Part shown: positions 48,544 to 62,200 of the stretch, in pieces | How the letters are laid out: each line of letters begins with the position of its first letter | Numbering within the stretch: position 1 is the first letter of the stretch | Source of the DNA: Acanthochromis polyacanthus | Taxonomy: Eukaryota > Chordata > Actinopteri > Pomacentridae | Assembly (NCBI RefSeq): GCF_021347895.1 | Contig: NC_067127.1 | Location: forward strand, 13,426,984 to 13,490,983 | Reading direction: 5' to 3' | Length of the DNA: 64,000 bases | Notes under the pieces: model-generated | What the model was told of the DNA's origin: nothing | Database searches by the model: none | What the model saw: only the letters and a program-made list of their open reading frames with translations | Program-made: the position numbers and the translations under genes

Positions 48544-51500
48544 CATCTGCTCGCTTTGGAAGATTACTGAGAGCAGCTTTTGTGATTTCTATGCAGAACA
48601 CTATGATGTTTGCTGAGCTGTGCTCTATTAAATGACTTATGAATATGGAATTTTGCTACTGTTGATTATTGTTCTCAGGTTTACTATTAAATGTATAGAG
48701 TGCTACTTACTGTATTTTATTGTATTTCGAAATTTACATTACTGCACAGAACATTTAACATTATTTTACCACAGATCAAGCATAGATTGTTGTTGTTCAC
48801 TGTGTATTGGGTCGTACTCATTTTGATTTAGACTGATTGTATACAGAACCCTATGATGTTTCTGGTTTACAGCTGAGAACTAGTTGCTAAAAGTACAGAA
48901 TACTATTTCTTATTTTAGGTGTGATAATTGTCAGGAAACATTCTAAGAAATGGAAATCCACAGGGTTGTAAATAGTGCTGTTCTTGCACAATATTGCCAC
49001 TTAATTGCCCTCAGGATACTGTTGTTGAGCTTACTAGTTTTACATAACAGCCAGATGCTGCAGCTAATGATGTTGTAATTCACATAAAAAAGGAAACAAG
49101 TCCATCATAATTTGAATGTTAACAGTCCAAAATGAGAAGATCATATACAGTTTTTCTATTAGGTTAAAGAGCCCATAAAACCACGAAAAATAGTTTGTAA
49201 AAGCGAGAGGTCGGTAGCAGCTTTCATTTTTTCTTTCAACTTTTCGGTGCCCCCCCCAAAAAAAAAAAAAAAAAAAAAATCTGTTGTACCCTCCTGTGCC
49301 CCCCCACTAAAATTAATCTGGATCCGCCCCTGAATTATCTTACTCCAATATGTGTCCATATCAAGATAATAATGCACATTTCTGTCTTTATATACACATT
49401 TACCTGGATTTTGTCATGTTATCTTAGATGCAAAATGTAAAAGTGTGACTTAACTTTTGAGGATAGTTGCACTATAAAAGAAGAAAAAGTTTGGGTAAAA
49501 ATGAAACTTTGGAAGACTCCACAGCAAGTTACTTGCCATGCACTGTATAATGCATTACAGTCTCTTATCCTGTGGAGCAGTAAGATAGATGATCGCTACA
49601 GAGGCCCCTGACAATGGCTTCAGTGTTCTGTAATTCCTCTTGGTATCTACAGCAGTCTGCACAATCATATTTGCCTTATTCGAAACCTCCCTCAGACAAA
49701 AAAAACCAGAAGGCCGACCTCTCTTGGCTCTCCTGTCAGATGCCCAAACAGAGGTCACTTTGTTTTGGTTAGTTTTTGTTGTCGTTGTTTCCGTCTCGGA
49801 ATATTCGACGATCATACAAACTGGGAAATGACGAGGCCATAAATTTCTTTAAGGTTTCAAATTGATCTGAGTCTAAAACTCCACCGCTTTCTTGGGGTTT
49901 GTTTGCTTTTTTTCTTTGTTCCAGGTTTAAAATGGTTAGAATGGTTAAATCTAAAAACTTGAGTTTTGAAGCCATCTTCCCTGTTTAAATAATGGGATGT
50001 CTTTGCAAACACAATGCATATAAACACTTGGTCTAGACAGCACTGACACACAGAGTAATAGAAATAATCATCACAATGTAATAATAGTAATTATTATTAT
50101 TGTTATTATTGAGCAAACTTGATTTGCATAGAATATTGCATTCTAATCTATGCATGTATGAGATAAACTGGAAAAAAAAAGCATTTGTTATGTATGGCCC
50201 CCAGGCTGATCTAATAGTGCAACTCTTTGCAAAAAATAGTTTTATTTTCCTGAACAGATTCATTCATTTATTCATTAAAATGTGTTCACTGTTCCCAAAC
50301 AAACTTGCAAGAGGAGCCTAAAAAGCGGTGCAGGGAGGAAATATGAGATGAGAGGAGCCTGGCTTTTTTGAATATGAGGGATAACAAGAAAAGTTGCACT
50401 CCAAGCTGCAAAAAAATCCTCTGATCTGACATGTTGATCACACAATCCTCTCTGCAAAAGACCTGGGGCTCATGTTTTTGGCTCAAGGCTTATTTGGTTT
50501 ATTAGTGAATGTGGGGGTGGCATAGCACAAAATGGCTTACCTCAAAGCAGTCCTGCACAATACTTATGACAAGGTATGCATACCTCGAGCTCTAATTGGA
50601 CATGCACACAAAATTTCATGCAAATCCATCCAAAGAAGGCACTGAGCAGTTCTCAGCTAATCCCAGGATGAATGTCTTTAATACATTTGATATGTGTCTT
50701 TATTAGGCTACTTTAAAATATTTCACTTTATTTTTTTGACGTTTAAGTGTGAAAACCTGAGCTTTGGACAGCGGGAAACATGTTTTTACTCGTAAAATTA
50801 CCGATTGTGAGGAAGTACTTCACAGCCTCTCGATAAATATTTATAAAATCCGACCACGTTGTTGTAATTTTGTCACAACCCTAATTATAGTCATAATTAT
50901 AGACAGCAGCATGGAAAAGCATTTCTTATGGGGCATACTGTGTTACACGCGACATGTTGTTCTGAGACGTTGATTTTTCTCTGATGAATGTGTGGTAATC
51001 TGGCACTAAAGAGCCATTAAAGACAATTTTAAATGTACTGTTAACTGCTTACATGGGGAAAGTTAGACAGATGCAGAGGAAAGCCATACAATATATACAG
51101 TTTCATTAGTTTACAATCTGTATAATGTTAGCTGATTTGCCTTTTTATGGACAGAGTGTTGCATTTCCCATAAATTTATTTGATTTCTGTTGTGCTTTTG
51201 TGTTCATCAACAGGATGAGACACTTTAAAACAAATGTAAGATGTACAGTATGTTATGAAGCTTGTGGGGTTTTTTTGTAGTTTTTCTGAGTTGCTGAAGA
51301 GAGAGAGGATAAAATAAATCTTGAAAGATATTTGTATGGTTCGTGACAGTTTCTTTGAACCTGCAGAAACCTGACTAAAATGCTATGCTTTGGACAAAAA
51401 TTTAGAATTGTGGACCTGACCCATCATGAAGCTTTGAAGACATGGAATGAATGACAGCATGTAAATTCACTAACTATTGGTGTACCATTATGTACTATTA

Positions 51501-51659
51501 ATAATAATGGATTAATTTAAATTGCACTATTATGAGATTTGATCTAAATTCCTGATTGGCAAATCAGTATTACTGTATGTGCAAATGTTATGTGAAGATA
51601 AAACAACGAAGAACGGCATCACATTGTAGAAAGGAATGAAAAAAGGTTGAAAATATTAT
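48544..51659. other. intergenic DNA between the retrocopy and lmbrd1
   Basis: AT-rich, no gene recognised. Contains a repeat end at about 49120-49332 and an (ATT)n-like stretch near 50085-50110. Confidence 0.55.
49120..49332. mobile_element. probable hAT-like repeat end with C-run and A-run
   Basis: On the - strand it begins CAGGGGCGGATCCAGATTAA, resembling hAT-type terminal sequences common in fish. An eight-C run (49250-49257) then a 22-A run (49258-49279) follow. The other end was not identified. Confidence 0.4.
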
Positions 51660-52992
51660 GTTTTTTGTTTAAAATTGTTTTATTTCTTCAAATACAGGTA
51701 TCATTCAATATTAACACAACTTTCACAATAGCAAACTTTTCAATCAAACTGCATGTGATGACATTTCGGTCATCTTCACCATCATTACCTAACTGCATTT
51801 GCAGCTGCTTCGTCGTCTGACACTCAATAAAGGTAACCACACTAACGTATCAAAGCAAAACCAAAACTCGAGGGATTCAGAGTGATTTCTGTCTGACTAA
51901 TTTAGGCGAGCATATACAGAGGCATGTGCCCGTCCTGATATTGTACATTCATGAGGCACAAATATTTGGTTTCCAAATTAAATCGTCAGTTTGTATTCGT
52001 TTGACACAAACAGCAAAATACACTGAAATAAAATTATGTATGCCATTAATAGTTCTGTCACAAGCCTGTTGTAGATAAACTCTAAAGCACAGACAAAAAT
52101 GAGAAGTAATTTTAAATTAAAAAGAAAATCACATCCATATCTTTTATTATTATTATCTCTTTTCTTTTCTCATTTTTCCTCCAACACGGAAGGAGAGAAG
52201 CTGCTGAACACATATTATTAAAACCATGAATAACTCCAAACTTGAAAACACAACTGGTCCTTTACATTTCACCAACAGTGAACGTATGCGAGTTCAGTAA
52301 CACTTCATTATGTAATAGTCTGGGACTGAAAATAAAACGTAGGGAAAGATGCAGCAAATCCACTAGCACTATATTTAACCTCAGACAAAAACAAGCAAAA
52401 TAAACATTTAAAGTGTCACTGCTGTCAGCATTTAGGAATCATTATTTTCATACCTATTAGCTTTTCTGAAACATTTTGTGTGCGCTCAATTGGTACCGTA
52501 TCTTAAAAGGTACACTGAAGCCAAGTCTAGATGTTGCCATGACGTTAAAGGGTCTAGAAAGTCCTTAGAGAATATCAAAAATCAGTTTATGTCTGAGCTC
52601 TGTTTCCGAGCAAAGCTTGGACATGAAGTTCTGGAACAGGATGTGACTTTGTCTGCCGCAGTAAGAAAGAAAAAAAGACCAATTTCTGCCAACTTCAAAG
52701 TGTTTACAAGTGATTTCTCAAGCTAGAATTGAGTTGGAAAACGCTCCCACAAACCCAAAGTTATCAATAATATTGACTGAGAAAGACACAACAATCTGTG
52801 TGGGCTCATAAAGGGGAGGGACGTGTCAACTCAAAACAAGGCTTGACACCACGGCAAGAACTCCTCAAAACACATGAATTAAAGTAAGACAAATCACTGA
52901 CAGGCATTTATTTGTTAACGACTTTGTACTTTCTACTCCCTTCAGGTTATGGTTGCAATATCTACAAACCCATCCAAGTGAAGAGTGTTTTT
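51660..52992 (-). other. lmbrd1: lmbrd1 probable 3' UTR
   Basis: On the - strand, sequence after the lmbrd1 stop runs into an AATAAA signal whose complement TTTATT lies at 51679-51684. The extent is inferred; nearer candidate signals exist (TTTATT at about 52907). Confidence 0.45.
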
Positions 52993-53103
52993 TCAGTGCA
53001 CGTATTCATCATCACTCAGGTCTGAGTCATCAGCCTCCACCTCACCTTCAATCACAGACTTCTTCCCTCGGCAGCAGGACACAACCAGACCAATGAGGAA
53101 AGC
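52993..53103 (-). CDS. lmbrd1: lmbrd1 last coding exon
   Basis: 111 bp coding, phase 0, acceptor cttttag on the - strand (just above 53103), stop TGA at complement of 52993-52995. Encodes AFLIGLVVSCCRGKKSVIEG then EVEADDSDLSDDEYVH. Confidence 0.93.
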   Translation of the reverse strand, partial: AFLIGLVVSCCRGKKSVIEGEVEADDSDLSDDEYVH

Positions 53104-53584
53104 CTAAAAGATAATACGTAAAACCCTCATTAGGAAATATTTCACAAGGACCATTTGATCAATAAAATGCAGGAAGAGCACCCAGGAAAGAGGCTATTAA
53201 ATAGTTTGCTGAGGAGATATGCAGCATGTGCCGTCTCGGTAGCCTTTTCACAGTAGAAAGCTCCCCCACCGAAGAAGACTCTCTTGAAATGCTTTTGAAC
53301 TCAATCGAATGTTTTATAGATGTTGTTGCTGTAAATGTTTCATGGTTGAAAAGATACAGAATAACTAAAAGGACTTGTTATCATTCATCTCCCCCCCCCC
53401 CCAAAAAGGCATTATTTTCCTCCAAATTCTACAAAGAACATTACAATTCTCACTCTGTTTGAAATCAAGGTTCTTCACATCCTTGAACTTACCCCAATAA
53501 AGACCCAGTTACCAAAGTAGTAGATGGTGCTGAAGAACCAGAACTTGTGGAGGAACAGATAGGATCTTGTCACAGTGCACTGGT
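52993..53584 (-). CDS. lmbrd1: lmbrd1 lysosomal cobalamin transport protein, last two coding exons
   Basis: Two - strand exons encode QCTVTRSYLFLHKFWFFSTI, YYFGNWVFIG, then AFLIGLVVSCCRGKKSVIEG and an acidic tail ending DDSDLSDDEYVH. This is the C-terminal end of LMBD1, a lysosomal membrane protein with nine predicted helices that, with ABCD4, is needed for cobalamin release to the cytosol (established in mammals). The part here is the last membrane helix and the cytosolic tail. The human tail, as I recall it, ends ...SDISDDEPSVYSA, so the extreme C-terminus differs. Remaining exons lie right of 64,000; I searched 53,585-64,000 on the - strand by eye without finding them. Tail-to-tail orientation with adgrb3 matches mammalian gene order. 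Confidence 0.93.
53104..53492 (-). other. lmbrd1: lmbrd1 last intron
   Basis: 389 bp with a 12-base C run at 53391-53402. Nothing else recognised. Confidence 0.75.
53493..53584 (-). CDS. lmbrd1: lmbrd1 penultimate coding exon
   Basis: 92 bp, acceptor cttttcag, donor gtaagt on the - strand; enters with two bases of a split codon and leaves in phase 0. Encodes QCTVTRSYLFLHKFWFFSTI then YYFGNWVFIG, a luminal Cys followed by the last membrane helix. Confidence 0.93.
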
Positions 53585-56500
53585 CTGAAAAGACAGAGAA
53601 AACACTTTCCTTTAAAGGTGAAGTCTGTGTTTCTTGAAAACACAGACATATTGTTGATGTTTAGCTAGTTAGCATGTGTCAGGTTTACCATCCCTCTCAC
53701 TGCCTCATTTCCCACCTACCTTTGCTCCTGTCCTCTGTACAAGCACAAGCCTGCACGACCTCAAACATACACAGGACACTCTGGAATAGTGTTGTGTGGA
53801 TCAGTGCGAGCCATTTGTTTGTTTCCTATTTACAGAGCCAGGACTGTGTATGGCCTGTGCATGGGATTGTTTTTCAGCACACACAGAACAGAAAGCTAGC
53901 AGACTGTGAGAGGATATTCACCGAGTTTGATAAAATGTGTACTGAAGTAGTTTCATTGACTTTGTCAGTAATTCTGGCTGTTACGAGCGTTTAGGAGTCG
54001 AAAAAATACCTGTAAAATTAAAGACGGGTAGAATCAATGAATACAAAGCAAGCTTTTTTTCTTTTCTCTGTTGAACACAATTTTAGTCCAAAAACATTAT
54101 TCACTAGGAATTTGTTTCATAGTAACATTGATTTTTTTTTCATTGTGAAACAGTCACACTTGTCCCCAAATCAAAGGCCCCAAATTAAGATTTCACTGAG
54201 TGAATGTCAGTTTGTTTTCAGTAGCGTCTTTCAGGTGAAGTGTTTCTATGTGACACAGAAAACCTATCTGTAGTCTGAACTGTCCTCCTGAAGAACAACA
54301 GGGGTACAATGGAACTGGACCACTGGTACATGATCTTTATAATTGCATGAGTGTAGCACTTGTTATACATTTGTGTTTATAAAAAGGGGTCAGTATACAC
54401 TTAAGTGCAAAAAAACAGGCTGCTATTACTACACAGAGCCCTGCCTCAAGCAAGTTGTGTTATTGTAAACTAAAAATGACAACCAGTCGCCTGAAAAAAG
54501 GAAAGCTGTGTCACTGTCAATGTGAATATGGCTTAACCAATGAATAAAGCTGGAATGGTGTAAGATTTAATGGAGCTTAGCATTAAATATATCCAGTATC
54601 ACACAATGAAACTGCAGACGGTAAAAGCATGGGCCCACTGAAGACACAGACAAGTTGTGAAGACACTGAACCATAGGTTATGTGTTATGCATGTCACCCC
54701 GGTGCTCTGGTGAGGTAAAAACGATGCAATCTCATAAATTACTCTCTCAGGTTTTCCAGATTATTATGTGAATAGCAGTTCTCAAAAGAATTTCGAATGA
54801 AATTCATTATACACCTGCACTATGCAACCAAGTACAAAATGATCAAAAACAAAAAAGAAAAGCATAAAAACATTATATTTAAATAAAAGAATAGAAATAA
54901 AAATGACTAAAATTAAGACCAGAGAAATAAATAAATGGAGGGTTTGGTGTTTAGGTATGTGCAGTTCAAATGCAGTGCACAACAATAATATTTTAGCCTA
55001 GATTTAAAGCAAGTGTGATTATACAGAAATTATGAACATTCAAAAGTGAAAGCAACAAAAAGGTAAATGTTAAACAATCCATCTAATTAATTAATTTGAC
55101 CCCACACTATTAATGTAAGCATTTTCTGGTAGCACAGTTTGTACCCGTAGATGTAAGTAAAACTCAACTCTGCAGTGTACCTCCACTGATATTTTGCAGC
55201 CGAGACCAAAGACCGCTCAATCATTATTGACTGAGCCCTGTGATCGGGAATATGAAACGCATTAAATTCAAAAACCTGAGGAAAGAAACTCACTTACTGC
55301 TCATAAAATCCAATTTCTTTCTTTGTCTGCTGAGCAGCTCTGTGCTTTATACTAGTGACATCACCTTTGAGCATTAGCTCTCCAGTTTCTGAGAAAACTG
55401 ATACTGCTATTGATCTGACTGGCGGAGACGGCGGGAATAATATAAGAATTTTTAAGCTGAGTCACTCTCCTTTATGTGCATGAATAAATATTGGCAGGCA
55501 TGGGGAATGCTGATGACGTCAAAAGTGGCAAGTGCCAATGATATGGGTGTAGTGTCTGGGTTTCTCCTCAGCACTCCAATTGTTTCTGTGTGAAGGCACA
55601 GGAAGAAAGGGAAGAAAAAAAATGGTTCGCTTCAGATCACATTTATTCATTAGCTTAGCCATGCACACTGAAGCAAAAAAAAAGAGAGAAAAAAATATGT
55701 AAATACGCTCCTAATGAGACTTTTCTAGTTTCAACAGAACAAGGCAAGAGAGAAAGTCCACAAAGCTAAAGTGAAGACGAAACGCGCTGTCTGGCTATGT
55801 TAGAGAGCCATCTGGAGCATTAATGCTAACCCTGCTGAGCTGCTCCTATCACACTGTTTCATACACGGCTCTTCACACTGACTTGAACCCTATGAACAGT
55901 GCAATCAGACTTATACAAAGCAACATGACATCAAGGTTCACAGCAATAACTCAGTGTGGTTTAGAATGTATTCATTAAAGCCAATACTTTCAAAAGCTTT
56001 CTTCACCAGAGTGCTGAATTTAAAAAGACGGAATATCCAGGCGTGTGCCGTTTCATCTATAATAAAGATTAGATGTAGCGGACCCACGGGAGTTGCAAAG
56101 GTGCAACAACAATCAGCTTTTACTTCACAAGGATCAACAGATAATAGAAGAAGCAAGTCTTTCTTCATCCCCATGACCCCATACTTTCCCTCCAGTAAAG
56201 CAGCCATCTGTAGCTCTCCAGCTGCTTACGTGAATTGGAGGGATCTGAGTGGGACCTACAGATGGTTCACAACAGTGGTCTGCCTAAATATATTATCATG
56301 TACACCACTGACCAGCTTCACCTTGAAATCATTACCGTTCTCTGATAAGAGCACGGAGCAGTGTGCGAGTGCAGGTAATTTCACTTTGACTCATGATATC
56401 CGGGTGAGTGCTGCCCTGTGTAGCATGATGCATTATGTATAACTTTCATCTCTGCATTCGAACACAAACACGTGCATGAAACTCTGCAGACATGCGTACG

Positions 56501-58676
56501 CACATTGTGTTCTTTTGAAAGCATCTCTATCAGAAAGCGCTGTTATATCACCGCTGTATGCCTTTACTTTCTCCCCGTCTAAAAAGCAGTGGAGCACTTT
56601 CATTCCAATGTCCTTCGAGGATGCTGATGTTCCTTCACCGGAACTATTTTCAAACCTCTGGCTTCTCATATTACTGTAGCCCATGAATGTTCACCAAAAG
56701 CATCTTTTCACCGTGCAAAATCCATCTGAGGAGAGCTCAAGACCTCTTGGAGCAGACAGAAAAAACAGCACACACAGAGGTAACCCAATTTAACCAACCA
56801 AAATCACTGATCATGCCAACAGGAAGCCAAGCAAGAAAATTGCACCTTTTCACAATATGGGTCTTGTTTTCTATCACGGTCGGTTACACAAGTGAATTGC
56901 TCACAACGCTATTTTTAAAAAAAAAAAAAATTTCTGCAAACACAACTGACATATTTTCATTTTGTACAGCTGTTAAGCAAATGTGTAAGCAGCAAACAAC
57001 TGTGTAGTTACACACTCAGAAGATACAATTTTAGCATTTTATCTGACGTTAGGTTTCAGGTGTCCTGACAGTTCACACAATATTCGCTTTCTTTTAAGCA
57101 GTTTTTTCACTCTCTACCTACTCCTGAGAGAAATAGCTAGCTAGCTGGTAAATGCTCCACTGTTATGGAAAGGTAGTTGTTCAGAGTATCTGCTGAGCAG
57201 ATAGCGTACAGCGGTTATTTAAAAATAATGATTAAACAGCTTTAAGCAAAGATGGGGATTTAATTTAATTTTAATTTAAAGTTCAGTCATCTGTAATTTT
57301 AATTTTCATCAATTAACCCCCTGTGCCCTAGGCTGTTTTAAGGGTAATTTCACTACCTTTACTTGCAAGCTCTTATCGTGGTCACTTTAAGGGCTACTCA
57401 TTTATCTTTGTGTATCTTTTTTTTAAGCAGTCTAGGCTATCTAGATCTTTAATCATTTGATATGAAAATATGTACAGATTTTAAGAAAAACAAACAAAAA
57501 AAAGTCATATTATGACACTGGTGTTTTTTAATGTATTTGACCATACAAGGCTGTCAGCAGAGATCTTATGATTATTTTGTAGGAAACATTTACACACAAA
57601 TAGTGTATTATCAGAAAGGCTACCTTGGCAGAATTCGATCTGTCTTCACAACATTATTACTTGTGGCAACAAGCAGAATCACAAAGTTCTGGTTCAGTTT
57701 TGTCTTGTGATATGACATTGCATTACAAAGATAGTAACATATACAAATTCGAGAGCAATTCACCAAGGGTAAAGGGTGTCCAGATGAATCCAGACCTGTA
57801 TGTAGGTATTAATTATGAATTAATTTAACTTTGAACTTTTTTTTTTCTGTGTCTGCCAAGTTCTAAGAATTAATAGAGTATATTTTTGGCACAATACCAA
57901 GCAAACATATTATTTTTGAAACATAATTTTCTTATAAAAGGCAAGGGTTGTCTTTGAATTACACAATGGACATTGTTCTTTCCGAAGAGTAACTTTTTGA
58001 TTGACATATTCCATTGCAATGCAAATTGATGATGATCCCCTTGATGCAAAGAACATTGCTATTAATTTGTGTTGGGGTTGAGGGAGTCTCTTGCTGGAAA
58101 TTGCTTGGGCACCTGACATCTCAAAGGTAACACACGAAATTGTGACCATCTTCCCCCTGAAGCGCTTTAAAACAATGCCGTGGAAACTGGCAAGTTGCTA
58201 GGAAACAGACAGTCTATATATGAAACACTCCACTGCACTAGAACGGCAGACACTGGGATTCATATAGCAGTGACATGATACGTCTTCCAAAGTAAAAACT
58301 GGACTTCAGAGCCTTGTTAAAATTGAAGTTAAACTGCTAGATGTTTTTCGTTGATAAGGTTTACTGATGAAAAAGAACAAGAAAACCATCAACAAATGTC
58401 CACGAGGGCATTTTTTGGTGAATTGTGACTGATAAAAGGTGTGAAATAAACTTTGCAGCTACAAACAGGTTGTTTTTATAAGTGTTTGAGTTGCTGCTGC
58501 AATAATATATTGCTGTTGCCATATCTACATTACTATATGTACAATGCAAAGGGTTTTCAGACAATCTAATTCAGATTCAACTCAACAAAAATTACTGGTT
58601 TTGCTAACAAGTGAGTCTGGTACATGGGATAGAATTAATTAATGCATTCACATGATGCAATAAACAAGAGTGCAGA

Positions 58677-58750
58677 ACAGTTAAAGGAGCAGTGTGTAGG
58701 ATTCTAGGTATGAGGTTGCAGACTGCAACCAACTGAATGAACCAGACAGA
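58677..58750. repeat. dispersed teleost repeat fragment
   Basis: CAGTTAAAGGAGCAGTGTGT then AGGATT, followed by GAGGTTGCAGACTGCAACCA and ACTGAAT, closely follow the start of a short repeat common in percomorph fish as I recall it. Only this end is present. Confidence 0.6.
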
Positions 58751-58949
58751 TAAATATGCGATGAGTGGAATCAAAATTAAATAAAATCCAAATCAAGAGG
58801 TTTATTTAACTAAGTGACAGATTATTAACATTATTAACAACTGTATTACTATTAGTCAGAAAACAGCATTCAGTATTCGATCAAATGTTAAATGTGGTAA
58901 TAATCTCAGCCTCTGTCCCAGAGTGAAGGGGATAAAAAGCAAACTTAAT

Positions 58950-59210
58950 GAACTTTGACCTTGTGGATATAAAATTTCATCATTTATCTTATTAAATATT
59001 TGTGTGGAATGCTGTCATAATAAGTGTATGAATTCTTGAGTTTTAGCCAAAAATATATCATGTTAGGTCACGGTGACCTTGACCTTTGCTTCAGTTCATC
59101 ATCGAGTTCAAGGGAACAATTGTGCAAAATTTGAAGAGCTCCTCTCAAAGCACTCCTGGGAATAGGATGGGCAGACAACCCAAAAACATAATGCCTCCGG
59201 CCACGGTGTA
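58950..59210. repeat. dispersed teleost repeat with nuclear-receptor half sites
   Basis: Blocks AACTTTGACCTTGTGGATAT, AGTGTATGAATTCTTGAG, AGGTCACGGTGACCTTGACC, GCAAAATTTGAAGAGCT and ACATAATGCCTCCGGCCACG are signature words of a widely dispersed fish repeat as I remember it. It contains the response elements annotated at 59065-59088. Confidence 0.7.
59065..59088. promoter_or_regulatory. perfect palindromic ERE overlapping ERR/SF-1 type site, inside a repeat
   Basis: AGGTCA CGG TGACCT (59065-59079) is a full consensus estrogen response element with the required three-base spacer. It overlaps TGACCTTGA (59074-59082), the reverse complement of the TCAAGGTCA site used by ERR and SF-1, and is followed by another TGACCT (59080-59085). 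Motif only; occupancy unknown. Confidence 0.5.
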
Positions 59211-62200
59211 GACACATAACAAAAATTACCATTTATTCTGACAAGTGTAGACAGTAGATGAGGATGATCTTAAACGCACGTCAGAGTTTATGATCAAAGC
59301 AACTTTCCAACCAGAAGTAGCAGCATGAGCATCACAGTAGCAAGAGTAATTCGACAGAGCAGCCTCTTCATATTCTGAGAATTCTGTGCATATCAGCCAG
59401 GCCTTGTGAAGCCATAATATACGAACACCAAACTTTGCAGCAAGAAATTCAGTGCAGCAAGAGTTCAAGTTTGAGTCGGTGGCTTGAGTGATAGGTTGGA
59501 TATAAAAATAAGGGAGTATGATAAAAGCAGCGTTACTACAGTGCAAAATGTACCATAATGCTCAAACAGAAGCAACACTTAGATGCTTAACTCCCTGAAA
59601 CACCTCTATACTCTGCACTAAATGAGATACTGAAGAGGACTTTAAGGTTCAGGTTGTCTGAGGCCACGGCAGCTAATTCCCGAGGATTCATTTCCATTTT
59701 GCTGAGTAAATGAGTAATGGCATGGTAATGACCTTAGAGTAGATAATGGAGAGCTTGGCACTGAGCACCTGCTCACCAAGATGTTAGTGTCATTACCCCA
59801 CTGTGACCAATTGGCCAATCAGTCACCAGCTTGACTTCTACCCCTTTTTTTTGCCTAAGCTGTCTTTTGATCCAGTGTCATACTAGGGGTTACTACAAAG
59901 TGATGCCCTTCCTGAGCTTGTCTAGGGGTTGATGCAATTTTCTATATAAGAGTATTACTATTCTTATTTTTCACATTCACTAAGAGAAGCTTGAAATACA
60001 GAGAAGAACTGAATGTGAATTCATATTGATGTGGTAACATTTCTGAATATAGGGCGATAATAATGTGTAATGGCAGACCTATTAAATAAAGGCCACCTTT
60101 ATGCTACTAAATGAGGTGCATATACAGTACATATATGTCACATTTTTTGTAGAATTGGGACAAACTTGATATTATCAGTAACATCTATAAAGTTACCATT
60201 TTTGTATGCAGACATTTTTTTTTACAAGTAGTCAGATATATATTACTACTTTAACTTTAAGAATCATGAAGCAACAGAAACCTTTTGAAAAACAGCTAGA
60301 ATGTGAGCTCTTAAAATATCCGATGGTAAGCCGTGACAGTCTAAATAGCCTATTTAAAAGATCAATAATGGAATCTATTGGCCTGCATTCCTGCCATCCT
60401 TTTCCTGTGTCTTCTGAGACCTGATTCATGTTTTGAGAGGTTTGAGAGCAGAGGCCTCAGCAATCAAGTATGGGCAGCTGATTGATATATAGCATCTATG
60501 ATATGATGGTGCCTTACATTAGGATTCAAGCCAAGCTAAACTTGCATGTGAAATAAAACATGAAGGTTAAAGCAAAGTCTGTCATGACTATCAGATGACC
60601 CATATAGCATTTTGATGGGCTCTGTCATCCAGAAAAACATAATAAACACAGGACTTATGTGGACCAAGTCGGCTACAAGGTGAAAGATTGGTGTAATCTA
60701 TTAAAACAGGGCTAGTTGTAACAAAATGCATTCCTGTGACTTTCTGTACAGACAATAAATTCTTAGTCTTTTGGAAACTGTCTGTCTTGACTTCAGTTTT
60801 AAGACCTCTGCTGCCGCATGTTCTCATCTGCTTTCTAGGCAAGATGCAGCTCCACTCAAAGAAGCCTCTTGCATCTTTTACGGAACCAGAGCTGACCGGC
60901 TGAATGTGTCTCATCTCTGACATGAAGCGCTGCCTTCTTGCATGCAGACAAACCATTAGCACACGCGGACTGATAACTTTCCACAGACTTTTACATGTGA
61001 CTGACTTTGTATTGCAACTTCAAATATGGCAAAGTACAGTACCGGAGATTGAAGAAATGCTATTAAAAAATACTTTGTTTCTGTAAATGAGATTAAATGT
61101 AATTGGTTGCATCCACCCCTGCACAATGTACAAATTCTTTAAAGTTGTCTTGTATATTTTCTTCCTTTTGTTAGAACATTTCCAGTGTTTTCCTTTATTA
61201 TTGGATCTATTTTATCTTGGGGATAGTTTGTAACACCCGAGCAAACAACAGAAATTATACAAATTAACAAACAATTAAATGAGCCCGTTGTTTCAGCCTC
61301 TTTACCCCTCACATCAGTCTTTTCACAGTTCCAGATAACACTGCATATCATGGAGTGACTGAGGATTCTATCCTTATGAAAAAGCTGCTTTATGCAAATT
61401 AAGACAGCCAGCCTTCTTTTCTTTCAGCATAAAAACGAAATCTTTCACCTGTTACTTTTACATTATTTCAGTTGATATGTGTCTGATTGTATTCCCTCTC
61501 GGTCGCATGTGTTGTCTCTGCTTGACACTTCCTCCCCCTCATGGTAGGTGGTACAACGGCTGTTGTGAAAGCAGGAGCCACTTCCAAGATGGCCAAAATA
61601 GGATCTGTTTTGCTAAGCTGGTCGAAAGAGAAAGTCAAAACCTGCTGGTCAAGTGGCTCTGGCACCATAGTGTCTTTATAAAAGCAGTGTTGAAGAGCTC
61701 AATAATGTGTAAATAAGCAGATCCCACAATTATTATTACTTGGTCACAAACTGATTGTAGAGGTTCACAAACCGCTATCTGTGACATTCCCTGTAGTCAG
61801 ATACAATAGAATTTCCAAGCTGCAGTAAACAATCTGGCAAAATGGTGCAGACTCATGGCTAAATCTGTTTGAGTTAATTGTGATAGTTGTGGGACAGGAA
61901 ACAAAGTATTTGTTTGAGGAAAACAAACAACCACACAAAAAGAGCCAATTAATTTCCACAATACCGTCTGAATAGGCATGTAAACAGAAGTATTACTGGG
62001 GGATCAGTTTATGTAATTACTTTATGTTGGCAATATTGGCATTATTGTCAAGCGTAAACATAACTGGACTAATTGAATGCGACCTTATCAAACACTAAAA
62101 GTGGTAAAGGCAATCAAAATAATGCATCATATTTATTATTATTTTAATTGCAGCTGTTCTAACTGACTGAATTGTGGGCTTTAAAATTAACATTCGTCCT

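Noticed and set aside
55954..56442. 162-codon + strand frame in the lmbrd1 intron (and a - strand frame at 55938-56207)
   Set aside because: No known domain, mutual overlap on both strands, no splice signals tied to them; likely chance.
60591..60962. 123-codon - strand frame considered as an upstream lmbrd1 exon
   Set aside because: Sequence does not resemble LMBD1 and lacks suitable splice sites in phase.
61477..61716. Protein-like frame around 61540-61680
   Set aside because: No homology recognised; frames on both strands are equally open, with no gene structure.
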